The position numbers were made by a program, and so were the translations under genes. From NCBI GenBank assembly GCA_902803745.1, contig CADCRB010000004.1:1-6922 (forward strand): DNA of 6,922 bases, in the 5' to 3' direction. Every line of letters starts with the position of its first letter. The stretch's first letter is position 1. This stretch comes from an uncultured Lachnospiraceae bacterium (lineage in GTDB: Bacteria > Bacillota > Clostridia > Lachnospirales > Lachnospiraceae). Below are positions 1-5,314 of the stretch, in pieces. Below the pieces are notes generated by a model. That model made no database searches, had not been told where the DNA came from, and saw only the letters and a list, made by a program, of their open reading frames with translations.

Positions 1-1
1 C

Positions 2-175
2 AGCTCCGATAAGGGGTTCGATCCTGTCAATATGTTCATATGGCTTGCGGGCTTTATCATTTACAGACTTTTGATGAGAATGGATATACCGGTGGGGAAT
101 ACTCTTCCGGATATGGTGATCACCATGCTGATCTGTATGGCGCTGACCCGGGCCGGTAATACCCGGAATAATTAA
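2..175 (+). CDS. C-terminal end of a polytopic membrane transporter (partial; possibly NCS1/CytX-like)
   Basis: This is an open frame entering from the left edge, 57 residues long and ending in TAA at 173-175. It encodes two hydrophobic stretches, about visible residues 10-25 (VNMFIWLAGFIIYRLLM) and 35-49, joined by a short loop reading RMDIPVGNTLPD, with a short polar tail (TRAGNTRNN). This is the pattern of the last two membrane spans of a secondary transporter. The loop and flanking spans remind me of the C-terminus of CytX-type NCS1 permeases, proposed hydroxymethylpyrimidine (thiamine precursor) transporters, but I make that family call from memory of similar tails on only 57 residues, so it is tentative. 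The next gene begins 160 bases downstream behind its own promoter, so the two are probably not co-regulated. No clear hairpin terminator follows the stop codon. Confidence 0.6.
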   Translation, partial: SSDKGFDPVNMFIWLAGFIIYRLLMRMDIPVGNTLPDMVITMLICMALTRAGNTRNN

Positions 176-186
176 AGCTCAGTGAA

Positions 187-214
187 TTGCCACAAAAACA
201 AAAACTGTTATAAT
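187..214 (+). promoter_or_regulatory. Candidate sigma-A promoter (distal) for the leader-peptide gene
   Basis: TTGCCA (187-192, 5 of 6 matches to TTGACA) is followed after 16 bases by a perfect TATAAT (209-214). Transcription would begin near 221, giving a leader of about 115 bases before the ATG at 336. It begins only 12 bases after the stop codon of the upstream transporter gene. It could act in tandem with the proximal promoter at 254-283, or only one of the two may be used. Confidence 0.45.
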
Positions 215-253
215 GAGGGTATTTTATTTATTGGACATGAATTCAAAATACAA

Positions 254-283
254 CTGACATTATTATGACTTTTTTCGTATAAT
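254..283 (+). promoter_or_regulatory. Candidate sigma-A promoter (proximal) for the leader-peptide gene
   Basis: CTGACA (254-259, 5 of 6 matches) and a perfect TATAAT (278-283) are separated by 18 bases, with a T-rich spacer. The predicted transcription start near 290 leaves an untranslated leader of about 46 bases before the ATG at 336. This is the better placed of the two promoters ahead of the 97-aa gene. An 8-bp palindrome, TGAATTCA (238-245), lies just upstream of the -35 element, but nothing further supports it as an operator. Confidence 0.55.
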
Positions 284-335
284 ACTGTGAAAGGTATGGA
301 ACAGAGACAGCAATAGTAGAAAGGAGAACGGACCA

Positions 336-629
336 ATGGACAATGTGGAGAAGATCATACCCGGAGAGGCCAAGAAGCTTGGCAAGAAGGTCAAGATAAT
401 GAGGAAGCTTGATGATGACCAGCTTGAAGTAGTTTCAGGCGGATATTGGGAGCGGAAGGGAGGATATGCAAACGGCTACTGGATCGAATGCCCGAGCTGT
501 GGAAACACCATAGAGGGCAGGATCGCTACGGCTATCCTCAGCCACGATCTTGAGATGGACGGTTTCATCTGCCTTAAGTGTGGTTATCAATTCGGCGTGG
601 ATGCAGACGGCGATTATTATGCCCTTTGA
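336..629 (+). CDS. Double-glycine leader peptide fused to a four-cysteine zinc-ribbon-like core (bacteriocin-type precursor candidate)
   Basis: The protein has 97 residues. Residues 1-36 look like a leader for a peptidase-containing (C39-type) ABC exporter: a charged N-terminus, then LDDDQLEVVSGG at 25-36, closely matching the L-S/D-x-x-E/Q-L-x-x-V-x-G-G double-glycine consensus. Cleavage after Gly36 would release a 61-residue product. That product is aromatic and glycine-rich at its start (YWERKGGYANGYW). It carries C52-x2-C55 and C79-x2-C82, in the contexts CPSCG and CLKCG, which is the spacing of a zinc ribbon; the tail is acidic (VDADGDYYAL). The ATG has AAGGAG at 321-326 nine bases upstream, so the start is well supported. 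The gene stands alone between its own promoter and a hairpin. No exporter, immunity or modification gene is visible nearby. Leader-like and ribbon-like parts are seen directly; an exported bacteriocin or signal role is inference. A small cytosolic zinc-ribbon protein with a chance GG match is the alternative. Confidence 0.8.
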   Translation: MDNVEKIIPGEAKKLGKKVKIMRKLDDDQLEVVSGGYWERKGGYANGYWIECPSCGNTIEGRIATAILSHDLEMDGFICLKCGYQFGVDADGDYYAL

Positions 630-687
630 TCCTGTAAGGATTATGAAACAAATGAAGTGACAAAGGGACAGTTTATAATGATCCTTC

Positions 688-720
688 AAGGTGATGGATG
701 GTATATACATCCATCACCTT
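688..720 (+). terminator. Perfect 13-bp hairpin, probable terminator of the leader-peptide gene
   Basis: AAGGTGATGGATG (688-700) is the exact reverse complement of CATCCATCACCTT (708-720), with a 7-base loop (GTATATA). The hairpin lies 58 bases after the stop of the 97-aa gene. The following bases (ATGCTTTTGT) hold only a short T run, so it is a weaker intrinsic terminator than the one at 1304-1330. It could instead protect the 3' end or be a binding site. Confidence 0.6.
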
Positions 721-803
721 ATGCTTTTGTGGTATCCTGTATGAAAATGAGATCGAATTGCCCGCAGCCGGTATTTCTTACCATTTTGAGCCCTGCATTT
801 TGT

Positions 804-832
804 TTGAAAAAAAGCGCGTAATATTGTAAAAT
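804..832 (+). promoter_or_regulatory. Sigma-A promoter for the secreted 138-aa protein
   Basis: TTGAAA (804-809) and TAAAAT (827-832), each 5 of 6 matches to consensus, are separated by the ideal 17 bases. The predicted start near 839 gives a leader of about 44 bases containing AGGAGGT (868-874). The rest of the 630-882 gap holds the hairpin at 688-720 and nothing else I can support. Confidence 0.6.
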
Positions 833-882
833 AGTAATGTTTAGAGACGGATCTCAATAAAGGATACAGGAGGTATGGGAAG

Positions 883-1299
883 ATGAGTAAAAGAGGAGTT
901 TTAAGGCTTCTTGTGGCAGCAATCTGCAGCGTCATGATGATCGGAATGATGACTGTGACTGCATTTGCGGCAGATGCGACAGACAATAAAGACGGCTCGA
1001 AAAAGGACGAAATTGATTATACGCTTGATAAACAGGTGAAGGAATGGCTCGATGCCGGTAACAGTATACCGACGGAGGCCAAGTATGCATCACTTGGCAG
1101 CAGCGACCATCTTTGGGAGCTCGATGATACCGATATCAGTGACGGCAAGGTGGAGCTCACCGCCAATGAGGAGAGCAGGGTGCTTGCAGGAATAGCTCTT
1201 CGGGACTGGCTGAAAACCCAATCCTTCTTTGGAGAGAAGCTTGGAGAGTCGGACAACAAGATCGAGTTCATAAGACCAGGAAAGAAAAAAGCATTTTAA
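883..1299 (+). CDS. Small Sec-secreted protein of unknown function
   Basis: The protein has 138 residues and I do not recognise a family. It starts with a textbook Sec signal peptide: a basic n-region (MSKRGVLR), a hydrophobic core at about residues 9-26, and a probable signal peptidase I site after TAFA (Ala29) or one residue later. Cys15 sits inside the core but does not fit a lipobox, so a lipoprotein is unlikely. The mature part of about 109 residues is hydrophilic and highly charged, with no further cysteines and no obvious repeats. It opens with an Asp/Lys-rich linker (DATDNKDGSKKDEID) and ends in a basic tail (RPGKKKAF). No LPXTG motif or membrane anchor is seen, so release into the medium or non-covalent wall attachment is likely. 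The ATG is fixed by AGGAGGT at 868-874, eight bases upstream. It has its own promoter and terminator, so it is monocistronic. Confidence 0.8.
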   Translation: MSKRGVLRLLVAAICSVMMIGMMTVTAFAADATDNKDGSKKDEIDYTLDKQVKEWLDAGNSIPTEAKYASLGSSDHLWELDDTDISDGKVELTANEESRVLAGIALRDWLKTQSFFGEKLGESDNKIEFIRPGKKKAF

Positions 1300-1303
1300 C
1301 CTT

Positions 1304-1330
1304 AAACCCCCGGTGAAAGCCGGGGGTTTT
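1304..1330 (+). terminator. Strong intrinsic terminator of the secreted-protein gene
   Basis: AAACCCCCGG (1304-1313) pairs perfectly with CCGGGGGTTT (1320-1329) around a 6-base loop (TGAAAG), and the T tract runs 1327-1330. It begins four bases after the stop codon of the 138-aa gene. It should separate that gene from the glycosyltransferase operon. Its T tract is reused as the first bases of a perfect -35 box (TTGACA, 1329-1334). Confidence 0.85.
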
Positions 1331-1355
1331 GACATATGAAGTCATATGATACAAT
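1329..1355 (+). promoter_or_regulatory. Candidate promoter of the glycosyltransferase operon, overlapping the terminator
   Basis: A perfect TTGACA (1329-1334) is followed after 15 bases by TACAAT (1350-1355), itself preceded by TGA so that it reads as an extended -10 (TGATACAAT, 1347-1355). The spacer is shorter than ideal; an extended -10 can compensate. The predicted start near 1362 lies about ten bases before the ATG at 1372. The heptamer CATATGA occurs twice in the element (1333-1339 and 1343-1349), exactly 10 bp apart, and could be a regulator site. The promoter call is inference from motifs. Confidence 0.45.
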
Positions 1356-1371
1356 CGCAGTAGGTTATGAT

Positions 1372-2310
1372 ATGAATGCACCGGTAGTGATATTTGCATA
1401 CAACAGGGCAGAAAAGCTGAGGGCGTGTATTGATTCGCTCTCTTCATGCGACGGACATGAGGATACGGAAGTATTCATTTTTGCTGACGGAGCGCGGGAT
1501 GAGAGTGACCGAGATGCAGTGAACAGGGTACGGATGTATCTTGACAGCCTTAAGGAGGAGCACGCTTTTGGCAGACTGCATATTGTTAGAAGACCAGCTA
1601 ATTGGGGGCTTGCGACTAATGTCATCGACGGGGTTGGCAGTGTTATCGAAGGAGCGGGAAAGGTCATTGTCCTTGAGGATGATCTTACAGTCACGAAGGA
1701 TTTCCTTACATATATGAACGCTGCACTGGACTTTTACCTGGATGATGCAAAAATATGGTCTGTCACGGGATTTACCTGGCCTGTGAGCGATTTTTCAGAC
1801 TATGGTCATGACATATATTACAGCTACAGAGCCTGCTCTCTGGGCTGGGGGACCTGGAAGGACAGGTGGGAGACTGTCGACTGGGATATGAAAAGATACG
1901 ATGATGTCATGTCAGACAGGCGCTTAAGGAGAAGATTTGAGCGCGGCGGAAGGGATATGACGAGGATATTAAAGGACCAGAAGGCAGGGCTCGTGGATTC
2001 CTGGGCTATACGCTGGTGCCTTTCACAGAGCCTTCAGGACAGATATACCGTATATCCGGTCAGATCACTGGTAAAGAATACCGGAAATGACGGCAGCGGG
2101 ACGAACGACCTGAAAAGGAAAACTCTGCAGGAAGACAGGCAGGAGACAGGAGTGCATGAAAACGGAAAGAGCATACGGCTCGAGCATCTTGCACCGGATG
2201 ACAGGATCTGCCGGGATTTTAGCAGATATCATTCAGGCTTTATTAGAAGGCTCATCCGCAATCTCAATCCCGCAGGTATAAAAAGACAGATCAGGAGACT
2301 TGGCAAATGA
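1372..2310 (+). CDS. GT-A fold glycosyltransferase (HlpA-like / GnT-I-like)
   Basis: This enzyme probably transfers a sugar from a nucleotide donor onto a growing surface glycan at the inner face of the membrane. I prefer the ATG at 1372, giving 312 residues: family members usually begin directly with the first strand, here NAPVVIFAYNRAEKL. An in-frame ATG at 1336 would add 12 residues (numbering below uses that longer form, 324 aa) but lies in the promoter spacer; AGG at 1362-1364 is the only, weak, ribosome site for 1372. Visible motifs are FADGARD (49-55), a strand ending in LEDDL with the acidic EDD metal/nucleotide site (114-116), SLGWGTWKDRW (168-178), and DSWAIRW (221-227), whose Asp is a candidate catalytic base. 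This pattern matches bacterial proteins often labelled glycosyltransferase or hemolytic protein HlpA-like, which resemble eukaryotic GnT-I. The C-terminus is basic and amphipathic. The stop overlaps the next ATG by four bases. Donor and acceptor cannot be predicted. Confidence 0.85.
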   Translation: MNAPVVIFAYNRAEKLRACIDSLSSCDGHEDTEVFIFADGARDESDRDAVNRVRMYLDSLKEEHAFGRLHIVRRPANWGLATNVIDGVGSVIEGAGKVIVLEDDLTVTKDFLTYMNAALDFYLDDAKIWSVTGFTWPVSDFSDYGHDIYYSYRACSLGWGTWKDRWETVDWDMKRYDDVMSDRRLRRRFERGGRDMTRILKDQKAGLVDSWAIRWCLSQSLQDRYTVYPVRSLVKNTGNDGSGTNDLKRKTLQEDRQETGVHENGKSIRLEHLAPDDRICRDFSRYHSGFIRRLIRNLNPAGIKRQIRRLGK

Positions 2311-3257
2311 AAGAGATAAAGGCAGGCTTTTGCGGATTCTGGAAGGGGTTTAACCCTGAGGACAATTTTTTTACCAACGCTTTGAGACGCCACTACAATG
2401 TGACCATATCCGATGATCCCGATTATCTTTTCTGTTCGGTTTTTTCAAATAAATTCGTATACAATAAAAAAGCCGTAAGGATATTCTATACCGGTGAATG
2501 CCAGACTCCTGACATGAATCTTTTTGATTATGCACTGGGCATAGACTATCTTAAGCTGGGAGACAGGTATTGCCGTCTCCCGCATTACCTGCTTTATGGC
2601 GACAGGCTTTTAAGGATGGCCGTCGAAAGAGGCGGAATGATACGGTCCCCTGAATATAAGGATAAATTCTGCAGCTTCGTTTATTCAAATCCTGATGCGG
2701 ATCCCGTAAGAGAAGAGTTTTTCAGGAAGCTTGATTCAAAGCATCGCGTGGACTCCGGCGGCAGATGTATGAATAATACAGGTGCTGCGGTGAAAAATAA
2801 GATCAGCTTTGAAAGAGGATACAGATTTTCAATAGCCTTTGAAAACTGCTCGTATCCCGGATATATCACGGAGAAGGTGATACAGTCCTTTGCTGCAGGT
2901 ACAGTACCGGTATACTGGGGTGATCCTGAGGCAGACAAAACCTTAAATTCCGATGCATATATCAATATCAAGGGATGCGGCAGCGTAGACGAGGCAGTCG
3001 AAAGGGTATTGGAGATCGATAAGGATAAGGATAGATACCTTACGATGCTCTCACAGCAGATCTTTTGCGTGGAGGACCTTATAAAGAAGCAGACAGATGA
3101 ATATGAGGCCTTCCTCGTAAGTATCATTGACAGGCCGAAGGAAGAGGCTTTTAGAAGAAACAGGGGAACGAGAGGCAGGAATTACGAGAAGTTTTTTGAA
3201 AGATATGCAGGGATAGATGAGGGACTAAGATCAGTAAAGAGACTGATCCGGAGATAG
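2307..3257 (+). CDS. GT10 alpha-1,3/1,4-fucosyltransferase
   Basis: This enzyme transfers fucose from GDP-fucose, normally in alpha-1,3 or alpha-1,4 linkage to a GlcNAc or Glc residue (Lewis-type reaction). At 316 residues it has the usual bacterial length. Family motifs are strong and in order: FYTGE (60-64), with Glu64 at the position proposed as catalytic base in the Helicobacter enzyme; NLFDYALGIDYL (71-82); KFCSFVYSNPDADPVREEFF (120-139); KHRVDSGGRCMNNTG (145-159); and the GDP-fucose site FSIAFENCSYPGYITEK (174-190), followed by AGTVPVYWGDP (197-207). The C-terminal heptad repeats of H. pylori enzymes are absent; the tail ends in basic LRSVKRLIRR. The ATG overlaps the previous stop (ATGA) with AGGAG at 2293-2297 nine bases upstream. 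The next gene begins two bases after the stop. The family assignment is secure; the exact linkage and acceptor are not. Confidence 0.95.
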   Translation: MKEIKAGFCGFWKGFNPEDNFFTNALRRHYNVTISDDPDYLFCSVFSNKFVYNKKAVRIFYTGECQTPDMNLFDYALGIDYLKLGDRYCRLPHYLLYGDRLLRMAVERGGMIRSPEYKDKFCSFVYSNPDADPVREEFFRKLDSKHRVDSGGRCMNNTGAAVKNKISFERGYRFSIAFENCSYPGYITEKVIQSFAAGTVPVYWGDPEADKTLNSDAYINIKGCGSVDEAVERVLEIDKDKDRYLTMLSQQIFCVEDLIKKQTDEYEAFLVSIIDRPKEEAFRRNRGTRGRNYEKFFERYAGIDEGLRSVKRLIRR

Positions 3258-3259
3258 CA

Positions 3260-4249
3260 GTGCATCAGGATAATGAACCTCTTGTATCGGTGATAATACC
3301 GGTATATAACGTAAAAGAGTATCTGCAAAGATGTGTGGAATCTGTTATTACGCAGACTTATTCCTCACTTGAGATCTGGCTTGTGGATGACGGCAGCACG
3401 GATGGCAGCGGGGAGATATGTGACGGATATGCCGCAAAGGATCCCAGGATAAAGGTGATACACAAGTCGAATGGAGGAGTTTCCGAAGCCAGAAACCAGG
3501 CATTGGATCGTATTTCAGGAAGCTTTGTAACGTTTGTGGATTCAGATGATTTTATCCGGGATGACTTAGCAGCTTCCCTGTATTCCCTGATCGAAAGCAG
3601 CAGGGCCGATATGGCAGTATCCAGGATAGCGGAGGGTACGGGAAGTACCTTTGATGATGCCTTGACCGGATCGGATGATGCTCCGGTAATATTTGAAAAG
3701 GATAATATATATGAGAGCCTTTTTGATGAGCGCTTCCGGGAACTTATGTGCGCCGCCTGCGGCAAGCTTTACCGGGCGGAAATATTCCGGGAGCTCAGGT
3801 TCCCTGTCGGGAAGGGCTTTGAGGATGAATTTACTATCCATCATATATTAGGACTATGCAGGAGGATCATAATATCTGACAAAAGTCTATATTACCATTA
3901 TAAACGCGCAGGAAGCGCTACCGGTGGTGCGTATTCCCTGAAATCTCTGGAGGCCGTGGAGGCGCTGGAGGACAGATACAGATTTTTTGAGAAAAAAGGA
4001 GATAATAGATTTATTTTTTTATGCTGCAGGGATTATCTCCGGAGAGTCCAGTTTCATTATTACAGCCTGAAGAAATATTATCCGGAGGAGACTGAGAGAA
4101 TAAGCAGTATAAAGTCAGACTACATTAAACGATATAATTCAGTAAAAAAAGAGATGAGGTTCACGGAAAGGATAAGATACGGGCTTTTCATATGGATGCC
4201 CGGGTTAAACAGATTTATAAAAAGCTATGCAGGCGCAAGGAAGATCTGA
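3260..4249 (+). CDS. GT2 family glycosyltransferase (GTG start)
   Basis: This is a classical inverting GT2 enzyme of 329 residues. The GT-A domain occupies about residues 9-200: VSVIIPVYNVKEYLQRCVES at 9-28, LVDDGSTDGS (41-50) for nucleotide binding, NGGVSEARNQALD (71-83), and the metal-binding DxD motif in FVDSDDF (92-98). A later GFEDE motif (186-190) probably carries the acidic catalytic base. The C-terminal third is basic and aromatic (RRVQFHYYSLKKYY region), as in polysaccharide GT2 enzymes, with no convincing membrane span. The start is GTG at 3260, two bases after the previous stop, with GGAG at 3250-3253 six bases upstream; the nearby ATG at 3273 is out of frame. Translation is probably coupled to the fucosyltransferase ahead of it. 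The sugar transferred cannot be told from sequence. Confidence 0.93.
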   Translation: MHQDNEPLVSVIIPVYNVKEYLQRCVESVITQTYSSLEIWLVDDGSTDGSGEICDGYAAKDPRIKVIHKSNGGVSEARNQALDRISGSFVTFVDSDDFIRDDLAASLYSLIESSRADMAVSRIAEGTGSTFDDALTGSDDAPVIFEKDNIYESLFDERFRELMCAACGKLYRAEIFRELRFPVGKGFEDEFTIHHILGLCRRIIISDKSLYYHYKRAGSATGGAYSLKSLEAVEALEDRYRFFEKKGDNRFIFLCCRDYLRRVQFHYYSLKKYYPEETERISSIKSDYIKRYNSVKKEMRFTERIRYGLFIWMPGLNRFIKSYAGARKI

Positions 4250-4252
4250 ACT

Positions 4253-5314
4253 ATGACCGGATTTGAAAAATGGCTCCTGAAAAACATGCCGCGCTTCGGA
4301 TGCGCATTATACGCTTTTAAGCACAGTTCGGACCGGGATTATTTCCAAAGAGCGATCCGGACTGACAGCCTTATCCTGAAATGTGAAAGCTTCGGTGATA
4401 AGAATCCCGACAGGAATATTTATATGATAAGGATGGGAGACAGGAACAACGGATTTTTTGCAGAGTATCATAAGCTGCTCAAATATCTGTATTATTCTGA
4501 CCGTTTTCGCCTGACACCCGTGGTGAGATTTACGGATGCATTCCTGTATTCCGAGGATCATCCTGTAAACGGGACCGATAATCCATTTGAATACTATTTT
4601 GATCAGCCCGGGGGCATTTCGACAGGATCCGCCGATGAAAGCAGGAATGTATTCCGCGCAGAGCACATCCATACCATGATATCTGATCTTATCGATAAAA
4701 AGAAAAATGATTATGAGGTAACGGATGAATATGTGAAAATACTAGGCGATATCGCGTCAAGATATATCCGTCTGAATAAAGACACCGAAAAGATCATTGG
4801 GGATGCGGTAAAAGAGATCGGGGCAGATGATCACACCATAGGCGTTCATTACAGGGGAACCGATTTCAAGAGAGGATTGAAGGATCATCCACGGTTTGTT
4901 CCGATAGAGGAGTATCGGAAAAAGGTGTCAGCACTGCTTGACAGAGGAGACTATGATAAGGTCTTTCTTGCGACGGATTCAAAGGAGGCTTTGTCGGAAT
5001 TTAAGAGCGCGTTTGATGATAGGCTTGTTTATTTTGATAACAATACAAGATCCGGCGGGGATGTTTCGGTTGCTTTTTCAGGATCTGAAAGGAAGGATCA
5101 TCACTATCTGCTGGGGCTTGAGGTGCTCAGGGATATGATGGTACTTTCCGGATGCGGTGCACTGGTCGCAGGCCTTTCGCAGGTAAGTCTCGCAGCGCGG
5201 ATCACCAAAGCCTCGAAGAAAGAGGAATATAAGGATCTTGAGATCATATCAAAAGGAATCTCTTATGATGCACCAGACGGCAGAAAGTATTATAAGGAAT
5301 ACGGTAATAAGTGA
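4253..5314 (+). CDS. Putative fucosyltransferase of the alpha-1,6/alpha-1,2/O-fucosyltransferase superfamily (GT23-like)
   Basis: The 353-residue protein shows three signatures of GDP-fucose-using GT-B enzymes related to FUT8/NodZ and O-fucosyltransferases. The first is IGVHYRGTDF with HxRGTD at 199-204, equivalent to the HxRRxD motif whose Arg contacts GDP-fucose. The second is KVFLATDS (236-243), a strand ending in the conserved Asp. The third is AGLSQVSLAARI (306-317), resembling the SQVxRxA motif III of FUT8. The N-terminal half (1-190) is divergent and I recognise nothing in it beyond an aromatic, charged composition. A fucose donor is inferred from the motifs; related motifs also occur in transferases with other donors. 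ATG 4253 lies three bases after the previous stop, with AAGGA at 4237-4241. The stop overlaps the next start. It is unrelated in family to the GT10 fucosyltransferase two genes upstream. Confidence 0.7.
   Translation: MTGFEKWLLKNMPRFGCALYAFKHSSDRDYFQRAIRTDSLILKCESFGDKNPDRNIYMIRMGDRNNGFFAEYHKLLKYLYYSDRFRLTPVVRFTDAFLYSEDHPVNGTDNPFEYYFDQPGGISTGSADESRNVFRAEHIHTMISDLIDKKKNDYEVTDEYVKILGDIASRYIRLNKDTEKIIGDAVKEIGADDHTIGVHYRGTDFKRGLKDHPRFVPIEEYRKKVSALLDRGDYDKVFLATDSKEALSEFKSAFDDRLVYFDNNTRSGGDVSVAFSGSERKDHHYLLGLEVLRDMMVLSGCGALVAGLSQVSLAARITKASKKEEYKDLEIISKGISYDAPDGRKYYKEYGNK

Noticed and set aside
657..679. TATAAT at 674-679 with GTGACA upstream as a possible promoter
   Set aside because: The gap between the boxes is only 11 bases, and it lies just before the hairpin with no credible gene to serve.
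678..821. 47-codon open frame on the + strand between the leader-peptide gene and the secreted-protein gene, starting ATG at 678 with AAAGGGA-like bases upstream
   Set aside because: It reads straight through both arms of the perfect hairpin and into the next promoter, has a coincidental composition, and shows no recognisable protein feature.
897..930. Lipoprotein signal using Cys15 of the secreted protein
   Set aside because: The residues before Cys15 (VAAI) lack the small residue required at -1 of a lipobox, while a good signal peptidase I site lies at residues 27-30.
435..1335. Several minus-strand open frames of 81-91 codons across the first two small genes
   Set aside because: They are antisense shadows of + strand genes that have good ribosome sites and recognisable leader or signal peptides; the minus frames show neither.
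3019..3034. Short GATAAG tandem repeat in the GT10 gene
   Set aside because: It has only about two and a half copies, encodes an ordinary DKDKD stretch, and is not comparable to the heptad repeats of H. pylori enzymes.
3981..4021. Homopolymer runs (T6, A6 and a T7 at 4014-4020) in the GT2 gene as a phase-variation switch
   Set aside because: The runs are too short for efficient slippage and the frame is intact. Phase-variable fucosyltransferase genes in Helicobacter use much longer tracts, and the GT10 gene here has none.
4938..5138. 66-codon + strand frame inside the second fucosyltransferase-like gene
   Set aside because: It is out of frame within a gene whose reading frame carries the conserved FLATDS and SQVS motifs.
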